From the NCBI GenBank assembly GCA_964571145.1, contig CAZNAP010000003.1, positions 6,851 to 70,850 of the forward strand: a stretch of DNA of 64,000 nt. Reading direction: 5' to 3'. Of this stretch, positions 8,478-18,600 are shown in pieces (positions within the stretch are counted from its first letter, which is position 1; every line of letters begins with the position of its first letter). This DNA comes from Suilimivivens sp964571145 (GTDB lineage Bacteria > Bacillota > Clostridia > Lachnospirales > Lachnospiraceae). The position numbers and the translations under genes are program-made. The notes beneath the pieces are model-generated. The model ran no database searches. It was given only the letters and a program-made list of their open reading frames with translations, and was not told the DNA's origin.

Positions 8478-9155
8478 TCACTTGGTATCAAAAATGTACC
8501 CTACATTTCTTATAGTACGAATCATTCTCCCTGAATCTTGTAGTTTCTGTCTGAGCGTCTTGATGTGCATATCCAATGTTCTGGATTCTCCTTCAAAGTC
8601 CGTTCCCCAAACCTTATCTAATATATCCTCTCGCGATGTTACAACACCTGCATTGGTCATAAGAAGCTTTAAAAGCTCATATTCTTTATAAGTCAGTTCG
8701 CAGTTTTCTCCGTTTACCTCTACCCGATGCTTCTCTTCATCCAACTTAATTTCGCCAAGAATAATCGTCTTTTCCGTCTGCTCCTTGCTGGTTCTACGAA
8801 GTAATGCTTTAACTCTGGAAATTAATTCCATAATGCCAAAGGGCTTGGTCAAGTAATCATCTGCCCCTAAGTCAAGGCCTTTCACTTTATCAATTTCCAT
8901 GGATTTGGCAGTGACCATTATAACCGGTAAAGTGGCTGTATCTGCTTTTCCACGTAATGATTCCACAATCTGCAATCCGTCTGCGTCTGGAAGCATAATA
9001 TCCAGCAACAGCAAGTCCGGAACCTGCTTCTTAAGGGCTTCCCGAAAATCAGCGGCAAACTCAAATACTTCTACTTGATAGCCCGAATTTCTAAGCGCAA
9101 TTGCTTCGATTTCTCTAATATTCTGATCATCTTCTACTACATAAATTAATGCCAT
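8478..9155 (-). CDS. phoB: Response regulator, PhoB/PhoP-like (OmpR family)
   Basis: A 225-aa regulator with a receiver domain (acidic pocket near E8/D9/D10, phosphorylation site D52 in LLLDIMLPDADG, switch Thr in MVTAKS, Lys in YLTKPF) and a C-terminal winged-helix DNA-binding domain ending RTIRNVGYIF. It is the cognate partner of the kinase 16 bp downstream. Its probable binding sites are the repeated TTTACA boxes upstream of pstS (15574-15601). RBS GAGGTG. Confidence 0.9.
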   Translation of the reverse strand: MALIYVVEDDQNIREIEAIALRNSGYQVEVFEFAADFREALKKQVPDLLLLDIMLPDADGLQIVESLRGKADTATLPVIMVTAKSMEIDKVKGLDLGADDYLTKPFGIMELISRVKALLRRTSKEQTEKTIILGEIKLDEEKHRVEVNGENCELTYKEYELLKLLMTNAGVVTSREDILDKVWGTDFEGESRTLDMHIKTLRQKLQDSGRMIRTIRNVGYIFDTK

Positions 9156-9183
9156 TTGTACACCTCATTATGGTCCAAAAGCG

Positions 9184-10956
9184 TTACTGTAGTTTATAAT
9201 GCTCCTTCAAGCGCTTCACTTCCGCCATGTAGTTCACATTATCTTTACTTGTTAAATTCTCTTGATATTCATGTGTATCAAAATTTTCCTCATTGAGTTG
9301 CAATAGGCATAAAGCAATATTGGAACAATGGTCTGATACGCGTTCATAGTTGGTTGTAATGTCCGAAAGTACAAAGCCCATTTCAATGGTACATTTACCT
9401 TTTCGAAGTCTTCTGATATGACGCTTTTTGATTTCAGCATTCAAATAATCAATCACTTCTTCAAGCGGTTCTACCATACATGCCAGCTTCAAATCCTCTT
9501 CCTGGAAAACTAGAATCGATGTATTCAGGATATCCTTCACAGCTGCGGTAAAAATAGCAAGCTCTTCTTGAGCCTTTTTGGAAAAGGTGAGTTCTTTATC
9601 ATGCATTTCCTGTGCCGATTCCATGATGTTCAGGGCATGATCTGAAATACGCTCAAAATCGCCTATACAATGCAGCAATACCGATAATTCCTGGCTGTCT
9701 TTCTTGGATAAATTCTTACTGCTTAACTTCACAAGATAGGAACCCAGCTCATCCTCATAGCGATCTACTAAATCTTCCAGTTCCACTACTTGCTGTGCCG
9801 CTTTTTTATCATATTTATCAATCAATGAAATCGCAATAAACAAACCTTCTCTGGCATGATCTGCCATGCCAATTGCAACATTTTTACACTGTTCCAAAGC
9901 AAATCCGGGTGTGTCTAAGAAACGAGAATCCAGCAGTTGAATTTCTTTTGCATTGGCTTTATTTTCCTTTAATTCTGCCTTGCTCTCCGGTATAGTCAGG
10001 TATGCCAACTTCTCCAATACAGAAGAAATCGGAAACATCACAACCACTGCAATCACGTTAAAAGTTGTATGAATCACAGCTACGCCTAATGCGCTGGCAG
10101 CTCCATCCATAAATGCAAATTTGAATAGGGCATTCAAAGCATAGAAAATCACCATAAAGGCAACTGTTTTAATAATATTATAGTAAAGATGAATCAGGGC
10201 AGCTCTTTTCGCATTTTTACCTGCACCGGCGCTTGAAATTAACGCGGTCACACAGGTACCTACATTCTGTCCCATGATAATCGGAATGGCTGTTGAATAG
10301 CTCACTGCACCGGAAATACAAAGTGCCTGCAAAATACCGATGGATGCGGAAGAGGATTGAATAATGGCTGTTAAGATCAAACCAACCAACATACCCAGCA
10401 CTGGGTTGGAAAACATCAAAAGTATATGTGTAAATTCCGGTACCTCTGCTAATGGTTTTACTGCACCGGACATGGTATCCATACCAAACATGAGCACTGC
10501 GAAGCCAATCATGATTGTGGCTACATCTCTTTGCTTCTCTTTCTTGCTCATCATCAAAATACCAACACCTACGATAGCCAGAATAGGTGAGAAAGACGAA
10601 GGTTTTAATAATTGAAAGAAAAAGCCACTACCCTGTACGTCCGTCAAACTTAGGATCCAGGCTGTCACGGTCGTTCCCACATTGGCACCCAGAATAACAC
10701 CAATGGACTGGGAAAGTTTCATGATACCCGAGTTAACGAAACCGACCACCATAACCGTCGTTGCTGATGACGACTGTATAATTGCTGTTACGCCGGCACC
10801 CAGCAGTACAGCCATTAATTTATTGGATGTCAACTTCTCCAGGATGATTTCCAGCTTACCGCCGGACGCCTTTTTCAGGCCGTCTCCCAGTACTTCCATT
10901 CCATATAGAAAAAGTGCAAGTCCGCCAATCATGGTCAGCACAATAAAAAAATCCAT
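9184..10956 (-). CDS. Na+/phosphate cotransporter family protein with PhoU-like tail
   Basis: A 590-aa inner-membrane protein of the Na/Pi cotransporter (NptA, PF02690) family. The two inverted QSSSA repeats of the family are visible (IQSSSATTVMVVGF and IQSSSASIGILQA), with GANVGTT and GQNVGTC. About eight hydrophobic segments occupy residues 1-320, and the C-terminal 230 residues form a PhoU-like helical domain. It gives the cell a second phosphate route beside the high-affinity Pst ABC system. RBS GGAGGAG. It lies between phoU and the two-component genes. Confidence 0.9.
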   Translation of the reverse strand: MDFFIVLTMIGGLALFLYGMEVLGDGLKKASGGKLEIILEKLTSNKLMAVLLGAGVTAIIQSSSATTVMVVGFVNSGIMKLSQSIGVILGANVGTTVTAWILSLTDVQGSGFFFQLLKPSSFSPILAIVGVGILMMSKKEKQRDVATIMIGFAVLMFGMDTMSGAVKPLAEVPEFTHILLMFSNPVLGMLVGLILTAIIQSSSASIGILQALCISGAVSYSTAIPIIMGQNVGTCVTALISSAGAGKNAKRAALIHLYYNIIKTVAFMVIFYALNALFKFAFMDGAASALGVAVIHTTFNVIAVVVMFPISSVLEKLAYLTIPESKAELKENKANAKEIQLLDSRFLDTPGFALEQCKNVAIGMADHAREGLFIAISLIDKYDKKAAQQVVELEDLVDRYEDELGSYLVKLSSKNLSKKDSQELSVLLHCIGDFERISDHALNIMESAQEMHDKELTFSKKAQEELAIFTAAVKDILNTSILVFQEEDLKLACMVEPLEEVIDYLNAEIKKRHIRRLRKGKCTIEMGFVLSDITTNYERVSDHCSNIALCLLQLNEENFDTHEYQENLTSKDNVNYMAEVKRLKEHYKLQ

Positions 10957-10979
10957 AGCCTATCTCCTCCGGATGTTCT

Positions 10980-11011
10980 GTGTAAAATCTACTTTGTTCA
11001 CTATTTTACAC
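10980..11011. promoter_or_regulatory. Inverted repeat between phoU and the Na/Pi cotransporter gene
   Basis: GTGTAAAAT (10980-10988) and ATTTTACAC (11003-11011) form a perfect 9-bp inverted repeat with a 14-nt centre, in the 109-bp gap before the cotransporter. It has no T-tract on the minus strand. It may be a protein-binding operator or an RNA hairpin tuning expression within the operon. The TTTTACAC half resembles the Pho box words near pstS, but the spacing differs. Confidence 0.45.
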
Positions 11012-11065
11012 TATTTCGTCCTTTTTGGGTATAGGCATTTTGAACATGGTTTTGTTGTTTTCGTG

Positions 11066-11728
11066 CTATAATAGTCGCATATCGCTGATATTTCCGGTTT
11101 CTTGGAAGATTTCCCACTCTCCTATGTTGACTGCGTGGTCTCCAATTTTCTCCAAATACTTAGCGAGCATCAGCACATCTATACACTCATCTGCGTCTTT
11201 AACTTCCTTTTTCAGGGATTCAATTAAGTCGCTTTTTACCTTGTTGAAGCATTCGTCTATGATATCATCTGCTAAAATAACTTCCTTGGCGGCAATCACA
11301 TCCCTTTCGGTAAAGGCGTTTACCGCATCCCGTACCATTTCTTTGGTTGCTTGAATCATTGGCCCGATATGAACCGAAAATAGGGAAAGGTCTTTCATGT
11401 TGAGTCGCAGTAACAGTTCTGCCATATCAGAAACGTGATCCCCAACCCGCTCTATATCTGTAACTACTTTCAGGCTGGCTGTGACAACGCGCAAATCTCC
11501 GATGACCGGTTGCTGTTTCGTAATCAAGAACAGGCACTGAGATTCGATTTCCCTTTGACGCTTACTGACAGCCTTATCATTGTTTTCCAGCCTGATAATT
11601 TCATTTTCATTTTGTTCCTCTAATGCAATAAATAACTTTTCATAGCTTTCTTCCACTTTTTTAGCCATGTCAGATACATTTTCCCGCAACAGAGTCAATT
11701 CTCTTTCAAATGTAATTCTTGGTGCCAT
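11066..11728 (-). CDS. phoU: Phosphate transport regulator PhoU
   Basis: A 220-aa all-helical protein with two PhoU repeats, carrying the metal-binding-type motifs ERVGDHVSDMAEL and EKIGDHAVNIGEW. PhoU passes the Pst transport state to the PhoR kinase and limits phosphate uptake. RBS AAGGAGG; it lies 12 bp after pstB. Confidence 0.94.
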   Translation of the reverse strand: MAPRITFERELTLLRENVSDMAKKVEESYEKLFIALEEQNENEIIRLENNDKAVSKRQREIESQCLFLITKQQPVIGDLRVVTASLKVVTDIERVGDHVSDMAELLLRLNMKDLSLFSVHIGPMIQATKEMVRDAVNAFTERDVIAAKEVILADDIIDECFNKVKSDLIESLKKEVKDADECIDVLMLAKYLEKIGDHAVNIGEWEIFQETGNISDMRLL

Positions 11729-11740
11729 ATTTTTTCCTCC

Positions 11741-12532
11741 TTAACCGAACCGGCCTGTAATATAATCTTCTGTCCGTTTATCTGCCGGACGGGAAAAAAT
11801 ATTATCGGTAACATCAAATTCCACTACTTCTCCAACCAGGAAAAAGGCTGTGTAATCAGATACTCTGGCCGCCTGCTGCATGTTGTGCGTTACTACAATC
11901 ACGGTATACTTCTTCTTTAAATCTTCCATTAATTCTTCGATTTTCAAAGTTGATATAGGATCCAGCGCTGATGTCGGTTCATCCATTAACAGTATTTCCG
12001 GCTCAACAGCCAATGCTCTGGCAATGCAAAGTCTCTGTTGTTGGCCACCGGACAGACCCAGCGCCGATTTCTTTAATCGATCCTTGACCTCATCAAATAT
12101 AGCCGCGCCTTTTAAAGAATTTTCAACAATCTCATCCAGTTGTTCCTTCTTCTTAATTCCATGAATTCTTGGACCATAAGCAATATTGTCATAAATGCTC
12201 ATAGGAAAAGGATTGGGCTGCTGAAAAACCATGCCCATTTTCTTACGAAGCAGAGTAGTATCCACCTTTGGATCATAAATATTCTCGCCGTCCAAAAAGA
12301 CTTGGCCATCGATTTTGACGCAGTCAACTAAATCATTCATTCGGTTTAAAGTTTTTAAGAAGGTTGATTTGCCACATCCGGAAGGTCCAATAAATGCGGT
12401 AATGGCTCCCGGCGAAATGTTCATATTGATATCCTTCAGCGCATGGTTGTCACCATAGTGCAGGTTCAAATCTCGAGTTGTAATTTTATACTCCTGGGGG
12501 CTATACTCCGGAGTGTTCAGTTTCATTTCCAT
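11741..12532 (-). CDS. pstB: Phosphate ABC transporter ATP-binding protein
   Basis: A 263-aa ABC ATPase. Walker A GPSGCGKST is at residues 49-57, followed by a Q-loop (GMVFQQPNPFPMSIYDN, typical of PstB), the signature LSGGQQQRLCIARALA, Walker B EILLMDEPTSALD and an H-loop (VVTHNMQQA). It powers phosphate import through PstC/PstA. AGGAG six bases upstream supports the start at 12532. Confidence 0.96.
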   Translation of the reverse strand: MEMKLNTPEYSPQEYKITTRDLNLHYGDNHALKDINMNISPGAITAFIGPSGCGKSTFLKTLNRMNDLVDCVKIDGQVFLDGENIYDPKVDTTLLRKKMGMVFQQPNPFPMSIYDNIAYGPRIHGIKKKEQLDEIVENSLKGAAIFDEVKDRLKKSALGLSGGQQQRLCIARALAVEPEILLMDEPTSALDPISTLKIEELMEDLKKKYTVIVVTHNMQQAARVSDYTAFFLVGEVVEFDVTDNIFSRPADKRTEDYITGRFG

Positions 12533-12599
12533 AAGATACTCCTGTTTGATTTGTGAGTTAGTACGCGTTTTATTTGATTGACTATGTAAGTCATTGTAT

Positions 12600-13505
12600 T
12601 TATGCCAGTCTGTTTACATCCAAGCGGTTTGCCAGGAATTTTGTCAGACAGTTGATACCAAGCACAATTACGAGCAGTACGACTGCAATTCCAAAGGCTG
12701 TTCCATATTCTGCTTTGGCCATGCTCAGATACAGTTGAATCGTGAGAGTGCCGCCTGATTCCAGCACTTTTTTAAATAATCCCATTCCTGCCTTGGGAAG
12801 TAAATAGCCACTACCTGCTGTAAAAAGCAGTGCTGCGGATTCGCCTACAATTCTTCCGATTGCCAGAATGACACCTGTAATAATGCCGGGCATTGCTGAC
12901 GGGATGAGAATGGTTCTAATCATATACCATTTAGTTGCTCCCATACCCAGCGCACCGCTTCGATAGCTGTCCGGTACTGTCTTCAAAGCTTCCTGTGTAT
13001 TTCTGGTAATCAGTGGCAAAATCATAATAGTCAAGGTCAAGGCACCTGTTAATATGGAATATCCCAATCGAAATACTGTTCCAAAAAATACCATCCCGAA
13101 TAATCCAAATATAATCGAAGGAATGCCTGACAGGGTTTCTGTTGTAAATTCTATGAGTCGCACCAATTTCCCGGGTTTGGCATATTCATTCAGATAAATG
13201 GCCGAGCCAATTCCAATGGGCGTTGCAATCAGTAGCGTAATGACGATAACGTAAAGTGTATTCACAATATTTCCCGCAATACCGACCGTACCTTTTAGTG
13301 TACTGGTAACAGTAGTTAAAAAAGTCAGATTTACACTGCCGATTCCTTTCACAAAAACATAGACAAGGATTCCTACCAGTAGTAGGACTGACACAGCCGC
13401 AGAAAGGCCAATCATGACTTTCATGAACACATCTGATATTTTTATTTTATTGTTTATGATGCTTATTTTATCCATATGCTCGTCGCTTGCCATACTAGTG
13501 TTCAT
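12600..13505 (-). CDS. pstA: Phosphate ABC transporter permease PstA
   Basis: A 301-aa permease with six hydrophobic segments and the EAA-type loop (QEALKTVPDSYRSGALGMGATKW). The ATG at 13505 has AAGGAG eight bases upstream and overlaps the end of pstC by 11 bp, indicating translational coupling. Confidence 0.94.
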   Translation of the reverse strand: MNTSMASDEHMDKISIINNKIKISDVFMKVMIGLSAAVSVLLLVGILVYVFVKGIGSVNLTFLTTVTSTLKGTVGIAGNIVNTLYVIVITLLIATPIGIGSAIYLNEYAKPGKLVRLIEFTTETLSGIPSIIFGLFGMVFFGTVFRLGYSILTGALTLTIMILPLITRNTQEALKTVPDSYRSGALGMGATKWYMIRTILIPSAMPGIITGVILAIGRIVGESAALLFTAGSGYLLPKAGMGLFKKVLESGGTLTIQLYLSMAKAEYGTAFGIAVVLLVIVLGINCLTKFLANRLDVNRLA

Positions 13506-14439
13506 TGTCGCTCTCCTTGACTAGTTTATTCAGAGATATATTGATAATCATAATAAATGCAAATAGTACAAGCCCTATGGTAAACAGTACTTGGCGATGC
13601 GTCTGCGCCGCATAACCCATTTCACTTACAATTGCAGTGGTCAGGAATCTGACGGAATTAAACGGAAGCGGTGCATTAACTGAGCTTCCTGAAACCAGTG
13701 TAATAGCCATTGCTTCACCAATTGCACGGCCTACACCCAATACAATCGCAGTAATAATACCTGACTTGGCTGCCGGAATCATGACTTTAAAAATAGTTTG
13801 GATATGAGAAGCACCCAGAGCCAGGGAAGCTGATTTCAGTTGTGCCGGTACTGCTCGAATAGCTGACTCGCTAATATTAATTACTGTAGGCAAAATCATA
13901 ATTGCCAGTACAATCACCGCTGAAAGTAAATTGGAGCCGCCTGTAAACTGATGTGTCTCAGATCCTTTGAAAACCAGTAATTCCAATTTATACATCAGTG
14001 GATTCAAAATCATCAATCCTAAAAGTCCGTAGATAACAGAGGGGATGCCTGCCAGCAATTCTACTGCCGGTTTCACTACAGCAGCCAGCTTCTTCGGTGC
14101 AGTCTCTGCCAAAAAAACTGCAGTCAAGATTCCAATGGGTACACCCAGAAGCACTGCCAACGTAGTTCCTATGATAGACGTAAGGATAACATACAAAATA
14201 CCGTAAGCCGGTTGCTCCGCCGTAGGCTTCCAAACAGTGCTAAACAGAATTTCTTTGATACCCACTTTAAACAGTGCCGGTGTTCCATTGATAATCATAT
14301 AGGCTGTAATGGAAACCACTGCCAGTATTGCCATCAGCGCACACAGGGTAAAAATACCCTGTGCTGCTTTTTCCACTGTAGATTTAGTTTTATTATTCCC
14401 AATGATTGAAAAGGGGGTTGCTTGCGCCGGTAATTTCAT
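13495..14439 (-). CDS. pstC: Phosphate ABC transporter permease PstC
   Basis: A 314-aa permease with six transmembrane segments, partner of PstA, with the EAA-type loop AIRAVPAQLKSASLALGASH. The start is set at 14439, where GGGAG sits six bases upstream; an upstream in-frame ATG at 14451 has no RBS. It lies 46 bp after pstS. Confidence 0.94.
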   Translation of the reverse strand: MKLPAQATPFSIIGNNKTKSTVEKAAQGIFTLCALMAILAVVSITAYMIINGTPALFKVGIKEILFSTVWKPTAEQPAYGILYVILTSIIGTTLAVLLGVPIGILTAVFLAETAPKKLAAVVKPAVELLAGIPSVIYGLLGLMILNPLMYKLELLVFKGSETHQFTGGSNLLSAVIVLAIMILPTVINISESAIRAVPAQLKSASLALGASHIQTIFKVMIPAAKSGIITAIVLGVGRAIGEAMAITLVSGSSVNAPLPFNSVRFLTTAIVSEMGYAAQTHRQVLFTIGLVLFAFIMIINISLNKLVKESDNEH

Positions 14440-14485
14440 TTTATCTCCCATATTATGTAGCTTAATTGTTTGGTGTTACTGGCGA

Positions 14486-15424
14486 TCAGTCTACTGTGAG
14501 CAGACCTACTGCCTCGATTACTTCTTTGCCTTCATCTGATGCAAGGTATTCAAAGAGTGCTTTTACTGCGTCGCTCTGTTCTGAAATCTCGCCCTTAGTT
14601 GCCATTACGAATGGTCTGCTCAAGAAATAGCTGCCTGCTTTGATATTTTCAGCGGTTGCTGCTACGCCTTCCAGTGCTGCCGGTGTTACGGTACCATCCA
14701 GTGCATCAAGTGATGCATAGCCGATTGCGCCAGGTGTAGAAGCTACTTTAGCAATCACTGCGCCTGTACTGTCAAGCTCACTTGCATATGCACAGCTGTC
14801 TTCGATTTCCAGTAATTCTTCAAAGGCACTTCTGGTACCTGAACCTGCTTCACGTCCGATTACGACGATTGGTGCATCTGCGCCGCCTAACTCACTCCAG
14901 TTCTTCACTTCTCCCTTATAAACCTGCACTAACTGCTCTTTGGTCAAGTCAGTTACTGTATTGGCAGGATCCAGTACGACTGCAATACCGTCAATTGCTA
15001 CGATGTTTTCTACAGCGCCTGCGATTTTCTCTTCCTCTTTCAGTGCTCTGGATGAGTTTCCGATATCTACGCTTCCTGCATTCAGGGATTCAATACCTGC
15101 AGAGGAACCTGTAAATTCAGCTGTTACTGTTACGTCCGGATATTTCGCCATAAAGCTTTCTGCTACTGCGTTTGCCAACTTCTCCATGGAAGTGGAACCT
15201 GCCATTGAAACCGATCCTGTAATTGCAGCTGCGTCTGCCGGTGCTGCTTCTGTAGCTTCTTCCGGTGCTGCCTCTGTTGTGTCTGTGGCTGCATCTGCTG
15301 CCGGAACTTCTGTTTCTTGAATGTCTGTTGTTTCAGTTGTAGTTTCTGTTGTTGCTCCACATGCCATTAAACCTGCTGTCATTGTTACTGCACATACCAG
15401 TGCTAAGATTTTTTTGATTTTCAT
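14486..15424 (-). CDS. pstS: Phosphate-binding lipoprotein PstS
   Basis: A 312-aa substrate-binding lipoprotein. The signal peptide ends in lipobox LMAC (Cys near residue 22), followed by a Thr/Glu/Ala/Pro-rich linker to about residue 70. The phosphate-binding motifs AGSTSMEKLA, GSSAGIESLN and GREAGSGTRSAFEELL are present. It is the first and probably most strongly expressed gene of the pst operon, preceded by a Pho box and a structured leader. Confidence 0.96.
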   Translation of the reverse strand: MKIKKILALVCAVTMTAGLMACGATTETTTETTDIQETEVPAADAATDTTEAAPEEATEAAPADAAAITGSVSMAGSTSMEKLANAVAESFMAKYPDVTVTAEFTGSSAGIESLNAGSVDIGNSSRALKEEEKIAGAVENIVAIDGIAVVLDPANTVTDLTKEQLVQVYKGEVKNWSELGGADAPIVVIGREAGSGTRSAFEELLEIEDSCAYASELDSTGAVIAKVASTPGAIGYASLDALDGTVTPAALEGVAATAENIKAGSYFLSRPFVMATKGEISEQSDAVKALFEYLASDEGKEVIEAVGLLTVD

Positions 15425-15459
15425 ATTTTTTCTCCTTTTTTCATAATCTCCTCTTAGTT

Positions 15460-15529
15460 AGTGACTTATGGGGCGGTCGTACCTATTCAGGTCGTCACCT
15501 TTGGTAGGAAACTTGCTACCCCTATCACT
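15460..15529 (-). ncRNA. Structured 5' leader of pstS
   Basis: The leader can fold into an outer helix (AGTGA 15460-15464 with TCACT 15525-15529, continued by GGGG 15470-15473 with CCCC 15519-15522), enclosing two hairpins: ACCT/AGGT (15481-15484 with 15489-15492) and GGTAG/CTACC (15503-15507 with 15516-15520). The second hairpin competes with the GGGG/CCCC helix for two bases, so two states are possible. I do not recognise it as a named riboswitch. It may stabilise the mRNA or regulate translation. Confidence 0.5.
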
Positions 15530-15535
15530 GAAACT

Positions 15536-15541
15536 AGGATA
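15536..15541 (-). promoter_or_regulatory. pstS: -10 element of the pst operon
   Basis: TATCCT on the minus strand lies 32 bp downstream of the nearest Pho box repeat. No good -35 hexamer exists at 17 bp spacing, as expected for a promoter that needs an activator. Confidence 0.55.
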
Positions 15542-15573
15542 GCATTTCTTTTTGGGGGAAAATATCATGATTG

Positions 15574-15601
15574 GGTAATTTGTTTGTAAATTCTTTGTAA
15601 A
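15574..15601 (-). promoter_or_regulatory. Pho box upstream of pstS
   Basis: On the minus strand TTTACA (15596-15601), TTTACA (15585-15590) and ATTACC (15574-15579) recur at an exact 11-bp period with 5-bp spacers. This is the expected layout of a PhoB/PhoP direct-repeat site on one face of the helix. It supports phosphate-starvation activation of pstSCAB-phoU by the downstream-encoded regulator. Confidence 0.75.
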
Positions 15602-15627
15602 GAAAAAACCGCCATGGAAGGCGGTTT
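15601..15627 (-). terminator. Intrinsic terminator of mfd
   Basis: AAACCGCC (15606-15613) and GGCGGTTT (15620-15627) form an 8-bp GC-rich stem with a 6-nt loop. On the minus strand it is followed by TTTTTTCTTT. It directly abuts the first Pho box repeat, separating mfd from pstS. Confidence 0.85.
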
Positions 15628-15655
15628 GAATTCTGAGTGGATACGCGCTGAGTGG

Positions 15656-18600
15656 TTAGTTGGCGATGATTTGCATTTCCTGCATCATTTGCTCGGTGAA
15701 GGCCAGGAGCATCTGGGCATCTCGTTCTACCATGCCGCATTTTTTATAGCGGAACAGGAAGAAAGGGGTACCCTTATGATTGAAGGTAAGTTTATCATTA
15801 CGTTTGAGGAGCTCTGGAATTTCTTGGGGGCGAATGTTGGCATCCATTTTCATGGTAAATCGAATTTCGCCATTGCCACCTTTGATTTCCGTCATGTAAA
15901 GCTTGTGTGCATGTACACGAATAATTGCAATTCGCAGTAAGTTGTCAACAGATGCAGGTATTTGACCAAATCGATCCAGAAGTTCTTCTTTCATGTCATC
16001 ACACTCGCTCTGGCTTTCAATACCGGCTATGCGCTTATAAATATCCAGTTTTTGCACTTCATTGACAATGTATTCAGGCGGAATAAATGCATCCACGTCC
16101 AAATCCACCGTTGTGTTAAAATCTGACACAGTTTCAATTCCACGCAGTGACTTCACTGCTTCGTTGAGCATTTTGCAATATAAATCATAACCCACTGCCT
16201 GCATGTGTCCATGTTGCTTCGCACCAAGCAAGTTACCGGCACCACGGATTTCCAAATCCCGCATGGCGATTTTAAAGCCACTGCCTAAATCTGTGAATTC
16301 CTTAATGGCAGCTAAACGCTTTTCCGCAACTTCCTTAAGCATTTTATCCCTTTTATACATTAAAAAAGCATAGGCTGTGCGGTTGCTTCTGCCAACACGT
16401 CCTCGTAGCTGATAAAGCTGAGACAGACCCATGTTGTCGGAATCATGAATAATCATTGTATTTACATTGGAGATATCCAGTCCGGTTTCTATGATTGTAG
16501 TAGCAACCAACACGTCAATTTCTTTGTTGATAAAGTCATACATAATGCGTTCCAGCTCACGCTCCTGCATTTGACCATGGGCAAAAGCCACTGTTGCCTC
16601 GGGCACCAATCTTTGAATTGTTGCAGTTACATCTGCAATATTATGAACTCTATTATAGACATAATAAATCTGGCCGTCTCGGGCAAGCTCTCTGACAATC
16701 GCCTCGCGAACCATTTCCTCATTATATTCCATAACATAGGTCTGAATGGGCATGCGGTCGCCGGGTGCCTCTTCCAAAACGCTCATGTCACGAATACCAA
16801 TCAGACTCATATGTAACGTACGTGGAATAGGAGTTGCCGTTAATGTCAGAACATCCACGGTTTCTTTCATCTTCTTGATTTTTTCCTTGTGAGTAACGCC
16901 AAAACGTTGTTCCTCATCTACGATTAGAAGTCCCAAATCTTTAAAAAGCACATCTTTTGACAAGACTCTATGTGTACCGATTACAATATCCACAAAGCCT
17001 TTCTTCAAATCATCAATGGTCTTTTTCTGTTCTGTACTGGTACGAAAACGGGATAATAAGTCTACTCTTACCGGAAAATCCTTCATTCTCTGTACGAAAG
17101 TATTGTAGTGTTGCTGCGCCAAAATAGTAGTTGGAACAAGATAAACCACCTGCTTGCCTTCCTGTACTGCTTTAAACGCTGCACGAATGGCAATTTCTGT
17201 TTTGCCATATCCTACGTCTCCACAAATCAGGCGGTCCATAATTTTTTGACTTTCCATATCTTTCTTAGCTGCATCAATTGCCAGAAGCTGGTCTTCTGTT
17301 TCTTCAAAAGGAAACATTTCTTCAAATTCCTTTTGCCATACAGTGTCCTGACCATATTGATATCCCGTCTTTTCCTGTCTGATGGCATAAAGTTCCACCA
17401 AATCCTTCGCCACTTCACCGGTGGCTTCCTTGACTTTGCTTCTGGTCTTGGTCCATTCCTGTGTTCCCAATTTGTTCAGCTTGGGACGTTTGGCATCCGC
17501 GGAAGCATATTTTTGAATGACATCCAAACCGGTAGCCAGAACATATAAATTCCCACCGTCCCGGTACTCGATTTTCATATAGTCTTTCACAACCCGTTCC
17601 ACTTCAACTTTCTCAATTCCGCGGTAAATGCCCAGACCATGATTTTCATGCACTACATAATCGCCGATTTTCAGCTCATTAAAGTCGCTGATTTTTCGGC
17701 CTTCATAAGTTTTTCTCTTCTTTTTCTTTTGTTCGGTACCAAAAATATCGCTTTCCGAAATAACGGCAAACTTCAGCATGGGATATTCAAATCCCTTCAG
17801 CACTCTGCCGTAATAAGTCATAATTTCACCCGGCTGAATTTCTCTGTCGGGGTTCTCGGAATAAAATGCGGTCAGCTCATGTTCTTGCAAATCCTCTGCC
17901 AGTCTGGCCGCTCTTGTTCTGGCGCCGGAAAAGAGTAAGATGCGGTAGCCTTTTTTGCGATATCGCTTTAAGTCCTGCACTAATGCCTCAAAGCTATTAT
18001 GATAAGAAGCAATGCTTTTTACTGTAATATCAGCTTTTTTACTAGCCGGGAAAAGGGAGTTCTTCAATTCCAGTGCAGATAATGTAGCAATATGCCCCTT
18101 GCTCATTTTGGCTGTAATTTCATCCACCGGATATAAAAGCTTCATTTGACCGGGCAGAATATAGCCCTTTTCCATACGATGAGTCATGCTTTCACGAAAT
18201 TCAAGTTCAACTGCCTTCACATGTTCCATGACTCTGGCAGGTTCATCTACGAAAACACAGGTCTCTGAGCGCTCAAAAAGTTCAAAAAAAGGCACTGTAT
18301 TTTCATAAAAATAATGTACATAACTATCTAAATTTACAAGATTTCGAAATTCCAGCACCTGCTCGCGAAGTTCACGAAGCTGGCTGCTGATTCTGTGTGC
18401 TTCTTCTGTCAGGAACTCTTTCCGCAGTTTATCTGCAAAAGCAGTACCTTCTTTTTCGATTTTATCTATACCATTTTGAAGCTGTTCTTCCGATAAAATC
18501 ATTTCAGTCGCCGGATAAACGGTGATAGAACTCAGTTTCTCAATAGACCGCTGGCTGAGCACATCAAAGCTTCTGATAGACTCAATTTCATCTCCCCACA

